From Haliclona indistincta (taxonomy: Eukaryota > Porifera > Demospongiae > Haplosclerida > Chalinidae): a DNA stretch of 64,000 nucleotides. The stretch lies in assembly GCA_964017065.1 (NCBI GenBank), contig OZ024783.1, positions 1,924,134 through 1,988,133 of the forward strand, given 5' to 3'. Positions within the stretch are counted from its first letter, which is position 1; each line of letters opens with the position of its first letter. The position numbers and the translations under genes were made by a program. A model generated the notes under the pieces. That model was not told the DNA's origin. It ran no database searches and saw nothing but the letters and a program-made list of their open reading frames with translations. Shown piece after piece: positions 11,140 to 23,329 of the stretch.

Positions 11140-11502
11140 TTCATTGTTAAGTTATGTAGCCAATGAACTCCAGCTGCATGATGACCTGGTCTTTGACTCA
11201 AATCACTGCATGATTCTAAAATCATACACTCATTTAATTATATCCAACTATCGGTCATTGAACCATGAGGCTGAGAGGATGCCCAGCTGATAGTAGGCCC
11301 TGCAGCACCGTCTTAACTTGGGGTACATAGCGCTGTAGCATACTGTATGGAGACTACATAGCAGTAAAGTACATGCATATGATCGTGATTTCGCCATAAC
11401 ATAAATCATAAATCGGATTAACCAACTTGTTACCACGCCTATTAATTTTTCTACTAACGCGCAGTCCCCGCGCCGCGCGATTCAACGCCGCACCAGGTTA
11501 CG
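11140..11502 (+). promoter_or_regulatory. Conserved upstream block of locus B, short form
   Basis: This block recurs upstream of B, C, F and, within a longer form, D, E and H. Landmarks in order are ACCTGGTCTTTGACTC, AACTATCGGTCATTGAACC, GTAGGCCCTGCAGCACCGTC, TTACCACGCCTAT, CTAACGCG and CATCACCGCATCAGG, directly before the ATG. No TATA box is evident. Its conservation across diverged intergenic DNA and its position fit a promoter plus 5' UTR; recent duplication is the other explanation. Confidence 0.5.
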
Positions 11503-14500
11503 ATGAGAAGAATCTTCATGTTCTCGCTGATCTTCTTCTGCTTCAAACTATCCTATTGGTTTGCAGATGCTCAAGACACGTAAGCACTCAGTGTTGTGTG
11601 TCACTGATACTTACATTGCTGCCTTTTTCATGCTCAGATTTAGCTTGAATCTTGTAATAGTAACAGCAGATGGAGTAGACTGCAATGGATCCCATCCTAC
11701 TGTCAGAGTGAGCACACGAATGGAAAGTGTGCTGCCAGTAAGAAAATATGCCCAATGGATTCCAGTCTCAGGTCAGTTTGTCTGACTCAATGCTGCACAT
11801 CACAGATTCCCAGCTAATCTTTGGATTCATGATTAAATCGATAAAATTAATTATAACAGTGCATGTATGTTGTTTTTCCGTAGACAACTTCAGTACAGCT
11901 CATAACTTGACATTTTCATTGTCTACGATATTTAATGGAACTATTCTCGACACAGTAGCTAACCCACACTATCAGTTCAGGATTGATCTGTCTCCTGCTG
12001 ATCACTGCCATTGTTTAACTGTTGACAGTGCTACTGGTGTTATTGGTAACATTATATTCAATCAATGGAGAGATGGAAGCTTCTGGTGTGGCAGCAACAT
12101 CACTCAGCTTTGTGCCTCAAGTAGAGACAATGGAACATTCTATTCTGTACTTATAAGTCAGAATGGATCACTGCTAAGAGATGATGCTCTTTTGTGTGAC
12201 AATTCAACAGATGAGGCTACTATTAGTGAGACACAATACTTGCATTAAATAATAATTATTATGCGGTACATGCATGCACGACATATAAACATAACTTACT
12301 GAAGCTGCTTGCACAATAAATCACTGTATCCCTTTCAATAGGCACTAAGTGCATGACTGTTGCTGTTTGGAAAGGAACTCTAAAGTGCACTGTTAGCCGA
12401 GCTAGTCATGACGAAACTTGCTCTCTTGGTGGAAATGGTAATTGTAGTGATGTAGATACAGTTTATACAGCAACATGTCATTGCATGTGGTATACATATA
12501 GCTACATATATCAACGTAATGGATGAAGTAGTAATAATTGAAAGCTTCTATATCGATAAGGATGGTTATTATAAATGTGTGTGCCAGTGTGCACATCAAT
12601 GTGTTAAGAAGATGTGAGTTTTGTGAATGCCGTACTACATAGCTACCAGAGTATGTCACTGCAATGGAGAGTGGGGACCAGTTCACTGTCATCCATCACT
12701 ACAACTAGTAGAGGAACTGGTATGTTATCGCTATATAGGTCAAGTAAACATGCATATTGTTCATGCATGCATGTAGCTTGAATCATCTCTATCTGAAGAT
12801 AGTCTCATGATTCTAAGTCAGCTACTACCAAATACTACCACCATCACTCAGCGATTGGATCTCCTTATGAGAGCTGTGCAGCAACAACTCAACACAACAC
12901 AAAGAATAACAGAGACATTTCTACAGGTATAGCTATAAACACCTTCTTGTCTAAACATCATAATACTCTATTGTGTATTTTTATTATGCAGTTGGTTCTA
13001 AACATTGCTGAAGAAATACCAAATAAGGCAAGTACAGCAGTTTTATACAACCGTAGAGGAGCACTATTGCATTAAACACCATCAATTCCTCGTGCATGCT
13101 CCATTGTGAGAATAATACCAGCGACTTGACACATTAGCGACTAAAAAGTGACGCTTTACCCAGCATTTTTTTGCAACTCAACACAACACATAGAATAACA
13201 GAGACATTTCTACAGGTATAGCTACACCATTTCTTATTTAGATATCAAAATTAATAATCTAATACGTACAGTTGATTTTGAACATTGTTGAAGATAATAT
13301 GCTAATTGACGCAAGTGTTTTTTTCACTTTCAACCATCTACAACGTCTAAAAAAATAATGATTCTAAAGTGCAAGAAGATGTTAAAGGATTAAAATTTCC
13401 ATTTTTTATTATTCAGGCAAATTCTTCTAGTTCAGTTCCGTTTCTGTCTCTACTGGATGATGTGGCTCTTAATCTCAGACTGAACAGAACTGTTAGCTCA
13501 AAAAATGATTTAATACGTAAGTAGACAGTTATAGTGAATCTATGTGTTATGACTAGAATATCCTTTATAGTAGTGAGGATAAGAGAAGTGTTTCCTGGTA
13601 GTGGGCGTGTCACTGGTATACAAGTTGACAATAACTACATTTCCCTACCTGATGAAATATTTGAAAACATATCTAAATCAGGTATACATGTCAACAGTGT
13701 ATAGCTAATCCCAAACATTGGTTATCTTATTCGATAGTATTTGTTGCATCTTATTATTTTGAGAACGTATCTAATCTACTGCCTGAGGGAGCTCAAGAGT
13801 AAGCTTGTGAAATTTCTGCAGCTATAACGAGTTTCTGTACACAAATTTCAGGCCTATTTCTTCAGTTATCTCATCCACACTGGCTTGTAATGAATGCAAA
13901 ACCACTAATTTATCAGAGAATGTGACTGTTTTCTTTGACTTGCCTCCAGAAATGACTAACAACACTAAATGTGTGTTTGCTAACTTGCAGTAAGTCCTAT
14001 AACTAGACTGCTACGTATAATATCAAGTATGAGCTGAGCTTTTATGTTCAGAGACAGTGTCGGTTCTAATTTTTGGAACGACAGTGGTTGCAATACAATA
14101 AATTTTGAGAATGGTTCTGTGATGTGCTCGTGCAATCATCTCACACACTTTGGTGTTCTCCTCAGTTCTGAGCAGCCAGAAAATGTACGTATAATAGAAG
14201 TGCATAAAATTATTTTTGACAATACTGCTGCAGAATTCTACAACAATGGTTTTGTTAATCATTTGGCAAGTTGTCTCGTCCATTTCACTGGTGTTCCTCT
14301 TGGCTACTATTCTCACATTTGTACTACAAAAGTCAGCCAAAGTGTATATAGATTTAATAAAAAAACTGAAAAGTGTAGGGATGACTCTTAAAAAAGGAAC
14401 AAGATGGGATGATGCTTGCAAAAAGAAAGGTCCTTTGGAACAAGATGAAATAATGCTTGCAAATGTAAAAGTCCCAAGTATCCCTACATCAGCGGCTTGC

Positions 14501-16432
14501 TGCGAAGACATGCAACTGACAAATGTAGAATCCTCTTCCTATACCTTTTACCACTTTAGAAACGTCTGCCAGCTTCGCCAAACATATTTTCATACTCAGA
14601 ACAATCGTTTGATCAATCCTAGATGTCTGGAATCTCGAGAAAAGCTAAAACAGCGAAGATCTGCAACTCATTGCTCTCTGAGAGTCGCCTTCTTGATTTT
14701 CGTCGTCAAGCAAGCAGTCCCGGCGACTTTCATAGACTTCCTACAAGCGCTTATACTTGAGATTCACTTAATAGAGATAGTTAAAATGCACTAGAAATTT
14801 ATAACATAGATATGTGCGAAAATTCATTTTCACACATGAGTAGCGGCCATCTTAATTCGAGGTCATCCCTACATATCATTGCCGAACGGCAATGATAATT
14901 ATTTTTGTTGTATCTTTTTTTATTTACAGATCTCTGTGGAACATGCGTAACTACATTCACTGTATGTTGTGTGGTAGTATGTTCACTGCCCAGTTTGTGT
15001 TTATTGTGGGGATAGACAGAACTGAGAATGAGGTAAAATGTACTGTGACTGTCCTCAATTTCCTTTACTCTCCCATGTCATGCAGGCTGTCTGTTCAGCC
15101 ATTGCTGTATTGCTTCAATACCTCTATCTGGTGATGTTCATGTGGATGCTAATGGAGGGTGTGGTCTTGTACGTGAAACTAGTCAAAGTATTCACTGCAG
15201 ATCACAAACGCTACATTGCTTTCTTCACCATAGTAAGTTATGGTAAGTGATGCTCGTGGTTTGTGCACTGTCTATTTTGATGACTATGATGCATGTATAG
15301 GTATACCACTGTTATACATGATTCTAGTGGTACCTCTTGGGTTCTTAGTCAACACTGAACACACCAATGGAAGCCATTATGGATGGCAAGATGCAAATGG
15401 GAGACTGATGTGGTAAATGATTTATTCAGACGATGATGAACTATTGATACATGCTGTCACAGGTGTTTTGTGAGGTTTAACACACCCTTCATTTGGGCTT
15501 ATTTTGCTCCAGTCATTCTTATTAATTTGGTAAGCTACATAAGTGTTTTTCATAACCAAAGCTCGAAAATTTGGACCTTGGAAGTAGGATTTTACCATTC
15601 CGAGCTGAGCGTACAGCGTACTACTATAGAGCGTACTACGGGGGCTATAGAATATCAGAAAGAAAAATTAATGAGCTATTGCGCGAGATATTTATTCTCA
15701 GCACAACGTGCATTATTTTGCTCATGACTGTATATATGAGCTGTACAGATCTACATTGAAAAGAAGTCAATAGCAATGAAAATACCATGTGATATTACTC
15801 TATTCATAGTTGTAAATTAATACCAAACAACAGTTCTCGAAAACAATACACATGTAACTAATGCTAAAACTACTAAAACATAACTATAACTTACATCAGG
15901 TCAACATTGGGTTCCTGATCATGACTATTGTTATAATATATCGTCATCTGAGGAAACAAGATAATAAGTCCAAAAGTGAATCAGCAAAGTAATGAGATAG
16001 CTGTGTACGTTGTGTTTACTTTCACACACATACAGGCACTGGTTGAAAGTGTTCATCTCACTAGTGATTGTACTGGGTATAACGTGGTTTGGTCTGCTTA
16101 TATTCTTCTCTGATCATGTTGAGATTACGTTCATTGCATACATCTTCTTCTTTGGTCAAGGCATCATTATATTCATCTTACTGGTTCCTCTCTCAAAACA
16201 GGTATAGCATTTATTACATTTTTTGGGCTCATGCTGAGTAAAGCAGAATTTAATATTAATTTAATGGTATAATATCAATAATTTTGATTGTTTAGGTGAG
16301 AGATGCTTATATTAAGTGGTGGAAGACATGTTTACAATCTCATTCACATTATCCTGCTACAGTAAGTGATATTACATGTATTGTATAACATTAAGTTCAT
16401 TATTCTTCTTTATGTAGCCAAAGAACACTTAA
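11503..16432 (+). CDS. Adhesion G protein-coupled receptor, locus B
   Basis: Exons: 11503-11579, 11638-11771, 11884-12225, 12342-12437, 12643-12719, 12777-12926, 12992-13027, 13417-13516, 13571-13681, 13738-13798, 13852-13989, 14052-14184, 14234-14331, 14930-15032, 15086-15242, 15301-15412, 15463-15529, 15900-15988, 16036-16201, 16296-16361, 16418-16432; 775 residues. Signal peptide about residues 1-22; Cys-rich ectodomain to about 240; GAIN about 245-485. The GPS cleavage is expected between Leu471 and Thr472 (CSCNHLTHF); the 7TM part is about 490-760. The last exon stops early (PKNT then TAA), where A, E and F continue to a QNIV end. Intron 7 contains a second copy of the end of exon 6 and of exon 7 (13172-13316). 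Intron 13 contains an HT3 element. Confidence 0.85.
13172..13316 (+). pseudogene. Duplicated exon 6 end and exon 7 inside locus B
   Basis: The stretch repeats the last part of exon 6 (LNTT.RITETFLQ with its GTATAGC donor) and a complete 39-nt exon 7 (LILNIVEDNM). It has a CAG acceptor before and a GCAAGT donor after. The true exon 7 of B (LVLNIAEEIP, 36 nt) resembles A and D, while this second one is nearly identical to exon 7 of G with its flanking intron. It fits unequal exchange between two receptor genes. It could act as an alternative exon 7 of the same phase, since both lengths are multiples of three. Confidence 0.6.
14354..14896 (-). mobile_element. Internally deleted HT3 element in intron 13 of locus B
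   Basis: It has the same two ends as the 8.8-10.8 kb element: AGTGTAGGGATGAC on the left, and GAGGTCATCCCTACA plus a 22-bp near-palindrome on the right. The second hairpin arm and most of the middle are missing. The receptor frame from exon 13 happens to stay open through it to a TAG near 14794, which would give a TM1-anchored product if intron 13 were retained. Confidence 0.6.
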
Positions 16433-16560
16433 CAAAACATAGTATGATGAAACCTCGACCAGTAACACTGCTTGATAGATTGTTAAACATAATTCACTAA
16501 TTTTACTATGAATTTTATTATAATTATTAAATATTAATAATTGATTTTTTTATCATCTTT

Positions 16561-17296
16561 AGCATTGGGTAGAGAAGCTAAGCTACAAGGCACTTGGGTC
16601 ATCTTTAGCATTGGGTAGAGAAGCTAAACTACAAGGCACTTGGGTCATCTTTAGCATTGAGTAGAGAAGCTAAGCTACAAGGCACTTGGGTCATCTTTAG
16701 CATTGGGTAGAGAAGCTAAACTACAAGGCACTTGGGTCATCTTTAGCATTGGGTAGAGAAGCTAAACTACAAGGCACTTGGGTCATCTTTAGCATTGGGT
16801 AGAGAAGCTAAGCTACAAGGCACTTGGGTCATCTTTAGCATTGGGTAGAGAAGCTAAACTACAAGGCACTTGGGTCATCTTTAGCATTGGGTAGAGAAGC
16901 TAAGCTACAAGGCACTTGGATCATCTTTAGCATTGGGTAGAGAAGCTAAGCTACAAGGCACTTGGGTCATCTTTAGCATTGGGTAGAGAAGCTAAGCTAC
17001 AAGGCACTTGGGTCATCTTTAGCATTGGGTAGAGAAGCTAAGCTACAAGGCACTTGGGTCATCTTTAGCATTGGGTAGAGAAGCTAAGCTACAAGGCACT
17101 TGGGTCATCTTTAGCATTGGGTAGAGAAGCTAAGCTACAAGGCACTTGGGTCATCTTTAGCATTGGGTAGAGAAGCTAAGCTACAAGGCACTTGGGTCAT
17201 CTTTAGCATTGGGTAGAGAAGCTAAGCTACAAGGCACTTGGGTCATCTTTAGCATTGGGTAGAGAAGCTAAGCTACAAGGCACTTGGGTCATTTGG
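16561..17296. repeat. Minisatellite, 16 units of 46 bp
   Basis: AGCATTGGGTAGAGAAGCTA recurs at exact 46-bp steps from 16561 to 17251, 16 units in all. Units differ mainly by AAGCTAAG versus AAGCTAAA. The array ends with TTGGGTCATTTGGGTCATC, the same ending seen after the three-unit array at 36557-36694 behind locus E. Single degenerate units occur near 11033, 23015, 46950 and 60250, so the motif belongs to the ancestral gene spacer and has been amplified here. Confidence 0.9.
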
Positions 17297-17394
17297 GTCA
17301 TCTTTAGCATTTGCTATAATTGTGAAGATTAACAGAATTTAAGTCTCATTTTCCTGCTACAGTAGCACTTAAAGATTATTAATGTTTCCTTGTT

Positions 17395-17731
17395 ACTTTT
17401 GTACCCAATGAACTCCAGCTGCATGGTGCATGACCTGGTCTTTGACTCAAATCACTGCATGATTCTAAAACATACACTCATTAATATTTCCAACTATCGG
17501 TCATTGAACCATGAGGCTAAGAGGATGCCCAGCTGATAGTAGGCCCTGCAGCACCGTCATAACTTGGGGTACATAGCTCTGTAGCATATACTGTGTGGAG
17601 ACTACATAGCAGTAGATTTCGCCATAACATAAATCGGATCACCAACTTGTTACCACGCCTATTAGTACTAACGCGCGGGTGCATCCCTCATAGTTCCCAC
17701 GCCGAGCGATTCATCACCGCATCAGGTTACG
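17395..17731 (+). promoter_or_regulatory. Conserved upstream block of locus C, short form
   Basis: The same ordered landmarks as upstream of B, in the short form: TTTGACTCAAATCACTGCAT, AACTATCGGTCATTGAACC, TTACCACGCCTATTAG and CATCACCGCATCAGG, ending at the ATG. It is very close to the block of F. Confidence 0.5.
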
Positions 17732-20700
17732 ATGAGAAGACTAATCGTGTTCTCTCTGATCTTAATCTGCTTCAAACTATCCTATTGGTTTGCAGATGCT
17801 CAAGACACGTAAGCACTCAGTGTTGTGTGTCATCGATACTTACACTGCTGCCTTTTTACTCAGATTTAGCTTGAATCTTGTACTAGTAACAGCTGATGGA
17901 GTAGAATGCAATGGCTCCCATCCTACTGTCACAGTGAGTACACGACTGGTAAGTGTGGTGCCAGTAAGAAAATATACCCAATGGATTCCAGTCTCAGGTC
18001 AGTCACAGTCTGATTCAATGCCGTTGATCACAGTTTCACAGTTGGTCTTGGGACTCAAGATTAATGAATCGTTATCACAGTGCATGTATGTTGTTTTTCT
18101 GTAGACAACTACAGTACAGCTCATAACTTGACATTTTTATTGTCTGAAATATTTAATGGAACTAGGCTCGACACAGTAGCTAACCCACACTATCAGTTCA
18201 GGATTGATCTGTCTCCTGCTGATCACTGCCATTGTTTAACTGTTGACAGTGCTACTGGTGTTATTGGTAACATTATATTCAATCAATGGAGAGATGGAAG
18301 CTTCTGGTGTGGCAGCAACATCACTCAGCTTTGTGCCTCAAATAGTACATTCTATTCTGTACTTATAAGTCAGAATGGATCACTGCTAAGAGATGATGCT
18401 CTTTTCTGTGACAATTCAACAGATGAGGCTCCTATTAGTGAGTCATAATACTTGCATTAAATAATATTGCAATAATAATAATGATATTTTTTATTTACTT
18501 GCATAAGTTGCATTATACAGTACATGCATGCACGACATACAATTGTAATAATACATAGCTTACTGAAGCTGCTTGCACAATAGATCACTGTATGACTGTT
18601 GATGTTTGGAAAGGAACTCTAAAGTGCACTATTAGCCGAGCTAGTCATGACGAAACTTGCGCTCATGGTGGAAATGGTAATTGTAGTGATGTAGACACAT
18701 TTTGTACAACGACATGTCATATAATGTTTAGCTACATATATTAACGTAATCGATGAAGTAATAATTGAATGCTTCAAAGCATGGTTATCATAAACTATGT
18801 GTGCCGGGTTGTTATTTTACATCAGCGTTTCCTGCATAGTTACCAGAGTATGTCACTGCAATGGAGAGTGGGGACCAGTTCACTGTCATCCATCACTACA
18901 ACTAGTAGAGGAACTGGTATGTTATCACTATAGGTCAAGTAAACATGCATATTGTTCATACATGCATGTAGCTTGAATCATCTCTACATGAAGTTAGTCT
19001 CGTGATTCTAAGTCAGCTACCACCAAACACTACCACCATCACTCAGCGATCGGATCTCTTTATGAGAGCTGTGCAGCAACAACTAAACACAACACAAGGA
19101 ATAACAGATACATTTCTACAGGTATAGCTACACCATTTGTTGTTTAGATATCAAAATACTCTCTTGTGTAAACATACTCACAGTTGATTCTAAACATCGT
19201 TGAAGATAATACACCAATTGAGGCAAGTGATATTTTCAATTTCAAGTTCATCAGTCTACAAAACGATTCTAAAATAACAGAAAGTGCAAGAAGACGTTAA
19301 TATCGCTGAACCATTAATATTTCCATTTTTATTGTTCAGGCAAATTCTTCTAGTTCAGTTCCATTTCTGTCTCTACTGGATGATGTGGCTCTTAGTCTCA
19401 GACGGAACAGAACTATTATCTCAAAAAATGATTTAATACGTAAGCAGACAGTTATAGTGAATCTATGTGTTATGACTAGAATATCCTTTATATAGGAGTG
19501 AGGATAAGAGAAGTGTTTACTGGTAGTGGGCGTGTCACTGGTATACAAGTTGACAACAACTACATATCCCTACCTGATGAAATATTTGAAAACATATCTA
19601 AATCAGGTATACATGTCAACAGTGCATAGCTACGTAGTCCTATAAACAATGCATTTCCTATTTGATAGTATTTGTTGCATCTTATTATTTCAAGAACATC
19701 TCTAATCTACTGCCTGAAGGAGCTCAAGAGTAAGCATGTGAACATTTATGTAGCTATAACCAGTTTCTGTACAAATAATTTTTATTTCAGGCCTATTTCT
19801 TCAGTTATCTCATCCACACTGGCTTGTAATGAATGCAAAACCACTAATCTATCAGAGAATGTGACAGTTTTGTTTCATTTGTCTCCAGAAATGACTAACA
19901 ACACTAAATGTGTGTTTGCTAACTTGCAGTAAGTCCTATAACTAGACTGCTATAATATCAAGTATGAGCTGAGCTTTATGTTTAGAGACAGTGTTGGCTC
20001 TGATTTTTGGAACGACAGTGGTTGCAGTGCGATAAATTTTGAGAATGGTTCTGTGATGTGCTCGTGCAATCATCTCACACACTTTGCTATTCTCCTCATA
20101 CCTGAGCAGCCAGATAATGTAAGCATAATTTTAGTTAATAAAAGTGCATAAAATTATTTACTGCTTCAGAATTCTGCATCAATGGTTTTCTTGATCATTT
20201 GGCAAGTTGTCTCTTCCATTTCAATGGTGTTCCTCTTGGCTACTATTCTCACATTTTTACTACAAAAGTCAGCCAAAGTGTACAGCATAGATTATTTTTT
20301 TTGTATCTCTCTTACTTACAGGTCTCTGTGGAACATGCGTAACTACGTTCACTGTATGTTGTGTGGTAGCATGTTCAATGCCGAGCTTGTCTTTACTGTG
20401 GGGATAAGAAGAGCTGAGAACGAGGTACTGTGACTGTCCTCAATTTCCTTCACTCTCCTGTATCATGCAGGCTGCCTGTTCAGCCATTGCTGTGCTGCTT
20501 CACTACCTCTGTCTGGTGATGTTCATGTGGATGCTAATGGAGGGTGTTGTCTTGTATGTTAAACTAGTCAAAGTATTCACAGTATATAACAAACGCTACA
20601 TTGCTTTATTCACCATAGCAAGTTATGGTAAGTGATATGCTGATGGTTTGTGCACTGAAATATATTGTTCTTTTATGGTGACTGTATACGCATGCTTGTA

Positions 20701-22307
20701 TAGGCATACCACTGATATATATGGGTCTAGTGGTACCTCTTGGGTTCTTAGTCAACACTGAGAACATAATTGGAAGCCATTATGGACGTCGGGATGCAAA
20801 TGGGAGACTGATGTGGTAAATGATTTATTCAGATGATGATAAAGTATTAATACATGCTGTCACAGGTGTTGGATGAGGTTTGACACGAGCTTCATTTGGT
20901 CTTATTTTGCTCCGACCATTCTTATTAGTTTGGTAAGCTACGCTAGTGTGTTTGATTACGTTAGCTCGAAAATTTGGATCTTGGAAGTAGGAGTTTACCA
21001 ATCGTATAACTGAGCGCACTAGTATGGAATAGTTATAGGGATCAAAATTTAATTTGCTATCGCACAAAGGAATTATACACAGCTCTTGAAATTTGGTCGT
21101 GACTGTATGAGTTGTACTAGAACTGGATTGAAAAGAAGTTTCTGAAAACCATTAGCGATGAAAATAGTATGTGATATTACTCTATTCATAGTTGTATCCT
21201 CCAGTATTTTTACTAAAACAAATAAATAAAACTAATGAGGACAATAAAACAATCACACACTACAAGATGTAGGAAAAAAGAACAAGATGTGCACTAAGAT
21301 GTAATACTAGATGTAACAATAAATAAAAACATATTACTAAATTTACGCTACGGTTAATAAGCAAAGAAAAAATAATAGATTATTAAAAAATAAATTTGAA
21401 TTATACAGAAAAAAATAAATAGAGAGTGAACTAACTATTGTACAGTTCAGGCAGACCTTAGCCATCGGTCATCTGAGTGATTGATCTCCATCTAGTCCTG
21501 GATCCACGCAAGCACAGGTTTGTAGCTCGTAATATGGCGAATTGTAGTCGAACCTTAACCCACCCCATCACACAAGAGTAGGGTTTGATGTTATCATTTA
21601 CTGCTTGCTCTTGTTAAAACAACAATAACAATAATAATATTAACTACAACTAATGCTAAAACTATTAAGACAAAACTAATCTATTTCAGGTCAACATTGG
21701 GTTCCTAATCATGGCTATTGTTATAATTTGTCGTCACCTGAGAAAGCAAGAAGATAAGTCCAGAAGAGAATTAGCAAAGTAATGAGATAGTGTATATGTA
21801 GTGTTTATTTTCACACATATTATTCAGGCACTGGTTGAAAGTGTTCATCTCACTAGTGATTGTACTGGGTATAACGTGGTTTGGTCAACTTGTATTCTTC
21901 ACAGAAGATTCTGTGATTGCGTACATTGGCTTCATCTTCTTTTTTGGTCAAGGCATCATTATATTCATCTTACTGGTTCCTCTCTCAAAACAGGTATAGG
22001 CATTTAGTATAATTCACAGTTTAAATTTGAAATGCTGAGTCAAGCAAAATTTAATATTATTTTTATGGTATAATTATTATTATCAATAATTTTGATTTTA
22101 GGTAAGAGATGCTTATGTTAAGTGGTGGAGAAAGATATGGCCGCGCTTACAATTGAATTCCAGTGATAGTCGCCTTCCAGCCACAGTAAGCTATATCACT
22201 GTCACATATCTCACTTTATTGTTCTTGTATAGCCGATGAATTCTAAAGAAAATGGAGTGAATGCGGAGAATGGAGTGTTGACAACACCTTATCAATTCGC
22301 TGCCTAG
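17732..22307 (+). CDS. Adhesion G protein-coupled receptor, locus C
   Basis: Exons: 17732-17808, 17864-17997, 18105-18437, 18584-18676, 18840-18916, 18972-19121, 19184-19222, 19340-19439, 19496-19606, 19669-19729, 19791-19928, 19986-20118, 20170-20267, 20322-20424, 20471-20627, 20704-20815, 20866-20932, 21690-21778, 21828-21993, 22102-22185, 22233-22307; 798 residues. GPS reads CSCNHLTHFAIL. The 7TM motifs match the other copies. The tail is the long type: exon 20 encodes WWRKIWPRLQLNSS and exon 21 ends LTTPYQFAA. Exon 4 is unusual. The usual acceptor with the GCACTAAGTGC start is deleted, and an upstream CAATAG gives a start (NHCMTV) that keeps both frame and cysteine. Exon 7 has a GC donor. 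Intron 17 is long (757 bp) and AT-rich with nothing recognisable. Confidence 0.85.
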
Positions 22308-22800
22308 CAGATGGAGAAGTACTTGTGACTTTTTAATGTATCATTAATTTTATAAGCATTTGGTGTTATGAAGGTTTGTGCTGAATCATGTATACACCCT
22401 GTGCAAGCCACATTAGTAAACATAATTGTATGTGAAGAATGAGAAAGAGCTTGACTGCATGACGAGACAGTCAGTATAGACAGTGTTTCTTTATCTTAGT
22501 CACTGCATGATGACGTTTATCTCTCATACAGTCTCACCATCCATCGAGACAATCCACTATCTACAGGATACTAGATTTTTTTACTGCTAATATAGAATGG
22601 ACCATTTTAATTCTTATTTTGACATAATATTATAATGAGCTCAATAATGTGCTACTGTTTCTGAGATACTTGATGGATTGTATCGATGAGGGTCTTCACT
22701 TGCTCCGGGTTCATGTCAGGATAAATGCTGTAACCAAGATTAACTAAGAAACGGCTGTAACCAAAGCGCAGCACCATACATTTGGTGGAAAGAGAGGCAC

Positions 22801-22891
<91 letters not shown>

Positions 22892-23329
22892 GAAGGGAGG
22901 GAGGGAGGGAGGGAGGGAGGGAGGGAGGGAGGGAGGGAGGGAGGAAGGGAAGGGGGAAGAAGAGAGAGAGCGAGGGAGAAGGAGAAAGGGAGGAAGGAGG
23001 CACTTAGGTCATCTTTATCATTGGGTGGAGAAACTAGGCTACATTAAGGCACTTGGGTAACCTTTAGCATAATTTTACTATAACTGTGAAGATTTACAGA
23101 ATTTTGGGGGCCTCCTGTAAAATTCGGAATTGCGGAATTCTGGATGTCAAAATTTGTACGATAACGGAGAAAAATTGAGAGAGAAACAACACTCGCTCTG
23201 GATCGCCCAGCGTGGAGTACTGTAGCACGCGAAGAGACTCAAAAGGTCGAGGTACAACGATAGTCGATGCTGGCATCTGAAGTCTCATTTTCCTGCTACA
23301 GTACTAGTACGTAGCAATTACAAAAATAT
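22308..23329. other. Spacer between loci C and D, 5' part
   Basis: It includes the 3' UTR-like region of C (GCATTTGGTGTTATGAAGGTT near 22357), which is conserved behind locus G, then the microsatellite and a degenerate 46-bp unit near 23015. A ~180-bp insert of unknown origin (23103-23280) interrupts the otherwise conserved CAGAATTTAAGTCTCATTTT string. No coding signal is seen. Confidence 0.5.
22797..22950. repeat. GA and GGGA microsatellites
   Basis: About 85 bp of pure GA dinucleotide (22799-22886) is followed by about a dozen GGGA units. A much shorter, degenerate purine run occupies the matching place behind locus G (60140-60235), so the expansion happened after the duplication. The ORFs called across it are low-complexity artefacts. 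Confidence 0.9.

Noticed and set aside
13413..13631. Minus-strand ORF (STCIPVTRPLPGNTS) repeated at 19336, 33916 and 55173
   Set aside because: It is the antisense shadow of receptor exons 8-9 and is conserved only because those exons are.
16561..17296. Regular repeats considered as a CRISPR array
   Set aside because: Units abut directly without unique spacers, in an intron-bearing eukaryotic context; it is a minisatellite.
22740..23060. Ser/Leu/Pro- and Arg/Glu-rich ORFs on both strands
   Set aside because: They are translations of GA and GGGA microsatellites with no domain and no counterpart behind locus G.
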